From Euclidia mi (Eukaryota; Arthropoda; Insecta; Lepidoptera; Erebidae): a stretch of DNA of 64,000 nt. The stretch spans positions 38,894,475 through 38,958,474 of the forward strand of contig OX123205.2 in NCBI GenBank assembly GCA_944739405.2, read 5' to 3'. The position numbers were made by a program, and so were the translations under genes. Positions 62,669-64,000 of the stretch are shown piece by piece. Under the pieces are notes generated by a model. It did not search any database, was not told where the DNA came from, and was given only the letters and a program-made list of their open reading frames with translations. Position 1 is the first letter of the stretch, and each line of letters starts with the position of its first letter.

Positions 62669-63019
62669 GGTACGTGGCAAATACCTCGAAAGACAATTTG
62701 GACAATTATTTTAAGTATCTCCACTGGGTAATCGCTTATTTGTTCTATGATTTTTTTCCGACACGACCACGACTTTTATAACACATGTGTTCATGCGTGT
62801 GTTCGTCACAACCGACACAGAGCCTTGTGCCCGATGCGGCCGCTTTATTGACTATTACACGACAAACGTATGCGTGCGCACATCGCGTTATTTAGGCGAA
62901 ATATTATCTGTTTGTAGCCAGCTATTTTTGCTATGGTACCTTACCTACTAGTTACAGTTCTATTTGAGGTTAGAAGGCTCTATAAAAAAAACAATTCTAA
63001 TTATTATCACTTGCCAAAT
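62669..63019. other. Unclassified spacer
   Basis: Nothing recognised; GTGTTCATGCGTGTGTTCGT is low complexity. Confidence 0.35.
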
Positions 63020-63128
63020 ACTGAATGAGGAAACCTGCTAGCGGGGTGGCCTATGGCCTTGGTTTTCTCATAGAGAAAAGAGGCCCGTGCCCAGCAATGG
63101 CATAAATAATTTATGTGCTGATGATTCA
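63020..63128 (+). mobile_element. SINE family D, 3' fragment
   Basis: GAGGAAACCTGC at the start and GGCCCGTGCCCAGCAATGG, then GCTGATGATT at the end match the family D body and tail. Confidence 0.6.
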
Positions 63129-63204
63129 GGTAAAAAAGACCCGCTGTTGCTTCGTGGACTCGATTTTAACCAATTATATAAACTTTTTCAGGCAAATTAA
63201 AATA

Positions 63205-63432
63205 TGAAATCAGGCAAATTAAAATATGACTGGGCCGGTAATATCTGTCGTATGTCTGACGATCTTTGGGCTAAAACTACCACTTTGTGGGTCGCAGATC
63301 GGAAGAGGCCACGCGGCAGACCAAAGATTAGGTGGCAAAATGGTCCTAACACTATTTAATAAAGAGTGGGTAACAACAGCTCTCGATAGAGAAAGGTGGA
63401 AAGAGGGTAGGGAGGCCTTTACCCTGCAGTAG
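63205..63432 (+). pseudogene. RTE-like LINE, C-terminal ORF fragment
   Basis: SGKLKYDWAGNICRMSDDLW and RKRPRGRPKIRWQNG, then a stop and frameshift, then WVTTALDRERWKEGREAFTL. Related to 48880-49262. Its tail continues into an AATAATAATA repeat. Confidence 0.75.
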
Positions 63433-63564
63433 GACAAGTTACGCTGCAAATAATAATAATAATATAAACTTTTTCATCCACACATATAATGGGACGGAAT
63501 CTTACATTGAACGCAAATAACTCTATTTCTGACTTGAAATGCCCGTCACGGTGTCCATTTTTAT

Positions 63565-63690
63565 TCACAGAAATTGTTTGGCTTGAGCGGGAATCGAACC
63601 CGCGACCTTTGTCGTGGCAGTTACCCTCCGACTGCGTCAGCAAGTATTTCAGTAATACAAATGAATCTCCGCTAATAACCCACATCTAAC
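63565..63690 (-). mobile_element. tRNA-like SINE head, family H type
   Basis: On the minus strand GTCGGAGGGTAACTGCCACG precedes GGTTCGATTCCCGCTCAAGC, with the B box clear and the A-box side diverged. It is related to 12452-12606. It is probably not a functional tRNA gene, since the acceptor-stem pairing is not evident. Confidence 0.5.
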
Positions 63691-64000
63691 TGGAGGTAGC
63701 CATCCATTACATAACCACTCGAACTAATATTACTGTCCATTTAGAAGTACAACGGGTCATACGGCAACAAAAAAGAAATAGTAATAGTTTCACAATGGCA
63801 GAGGTTGACACAGAAAAAGTCACGTTTGAGTAAAGTTTAGACGTTTCGCAACGAAGGGACGTTGCGACAAGAACAAGCATTGTTTCCGAACGTTAAGGCT
63901 AGCGCCCACTGGGACTATGTTTTTGTAAAATATCATTAAGTAAAGTAAATTTTATTATTATTTATTCTTTATGCACGTAAAGCTTTCGATTTTGGTTTTC
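63691..64000. other. Unclassified to end of window
   Basis: Nothing recognised. Confidence 0.4.

Noticed and set aside
1..64000. CRISPR arrays, operons, bacterial promoters
   Set aside because: No regularly spaced repeats with unique spacers; introns, SINEs and LINEs show eukaryotic nuclear DNA.

Overview
This 64-kb window comes from an insect nuclear genome, almost certainly a moth or butterfly. It is AT-rich, intron-rich and crowded with short and long interspersed repeats of the kind typical of Lepidoptera: tRNA-derived SINEs ending in TATG or GATG microsatellites, Helitron-like elements ending in CTAG, and many inverted-repeat MITEs. I see no bacterial gene structure, rRNA gene, CRISPR array or convincing functional tRNA gene.

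The only host gene I can defend is one large minus-strand gene, the Golgi golgin Gmap (GMAP-210/TRIP11). Seven exons (41453-38280, 37945-37761, 37004-36841, 30809-30606, 25142-24998, 24053-23827, 19898-19672) join in perfect phase to 1,441 codons plus a TGA stop. They give a very long coiled coil followed by a C-terminal Arf-binding GRAB region. The N-terminal exon or exons (membrane-sensing ALPS segment) are not recognised; two phase-compatible candidate upstream exons are listed with low confidence. The gene's introns hold much of the mobile DNA.

Layout. 0.4-13.9 kb: downstream intergenic DNA, a deep stack of nested repeats: a hAT element inside a SINE; a piggyBac-like element and a MITE inside a second SINE; a LINE tail plus a GC-rich retroposon inside a third SINE; a LINE inside a fourth. 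14-18.7 kb: three inverted-repeat MITEs, including a PIF/Harbinger-like one. 19.7-41.5 kb: Gmap. Its last intron carries a GC-rich retroposon itself split by a 5'-truncated LINE, and a Harbinger-like MITE. Its 6-kb intron carries a DIRS-like tyrosine-recombinase retrotransposon (31276-35885) with inverted terminal repeats and an internal complementary region. 41.5-64 kb: upstream DNA with SINEs, LINE 3' ends, Helitron-like elements and MITEs; no further gene is recognised.

The most interesting observations are: (1) the DIRS-like element, whose internal complementary region joins the complements of both outer ends; (2) a GC-rich retroposon of about 0.5-0.6 kb with three copies, a fixed 5' end and 15-16-bp target duplications; (3) SINE families that carry the same 3' tail as LINE fragments in this window, pointing to their mobilising partners; (4) an empty-site/filled-site pair that fixes the exact ends of a Helitron-like element; (5) SINE families built from exchanged heads and bodies.
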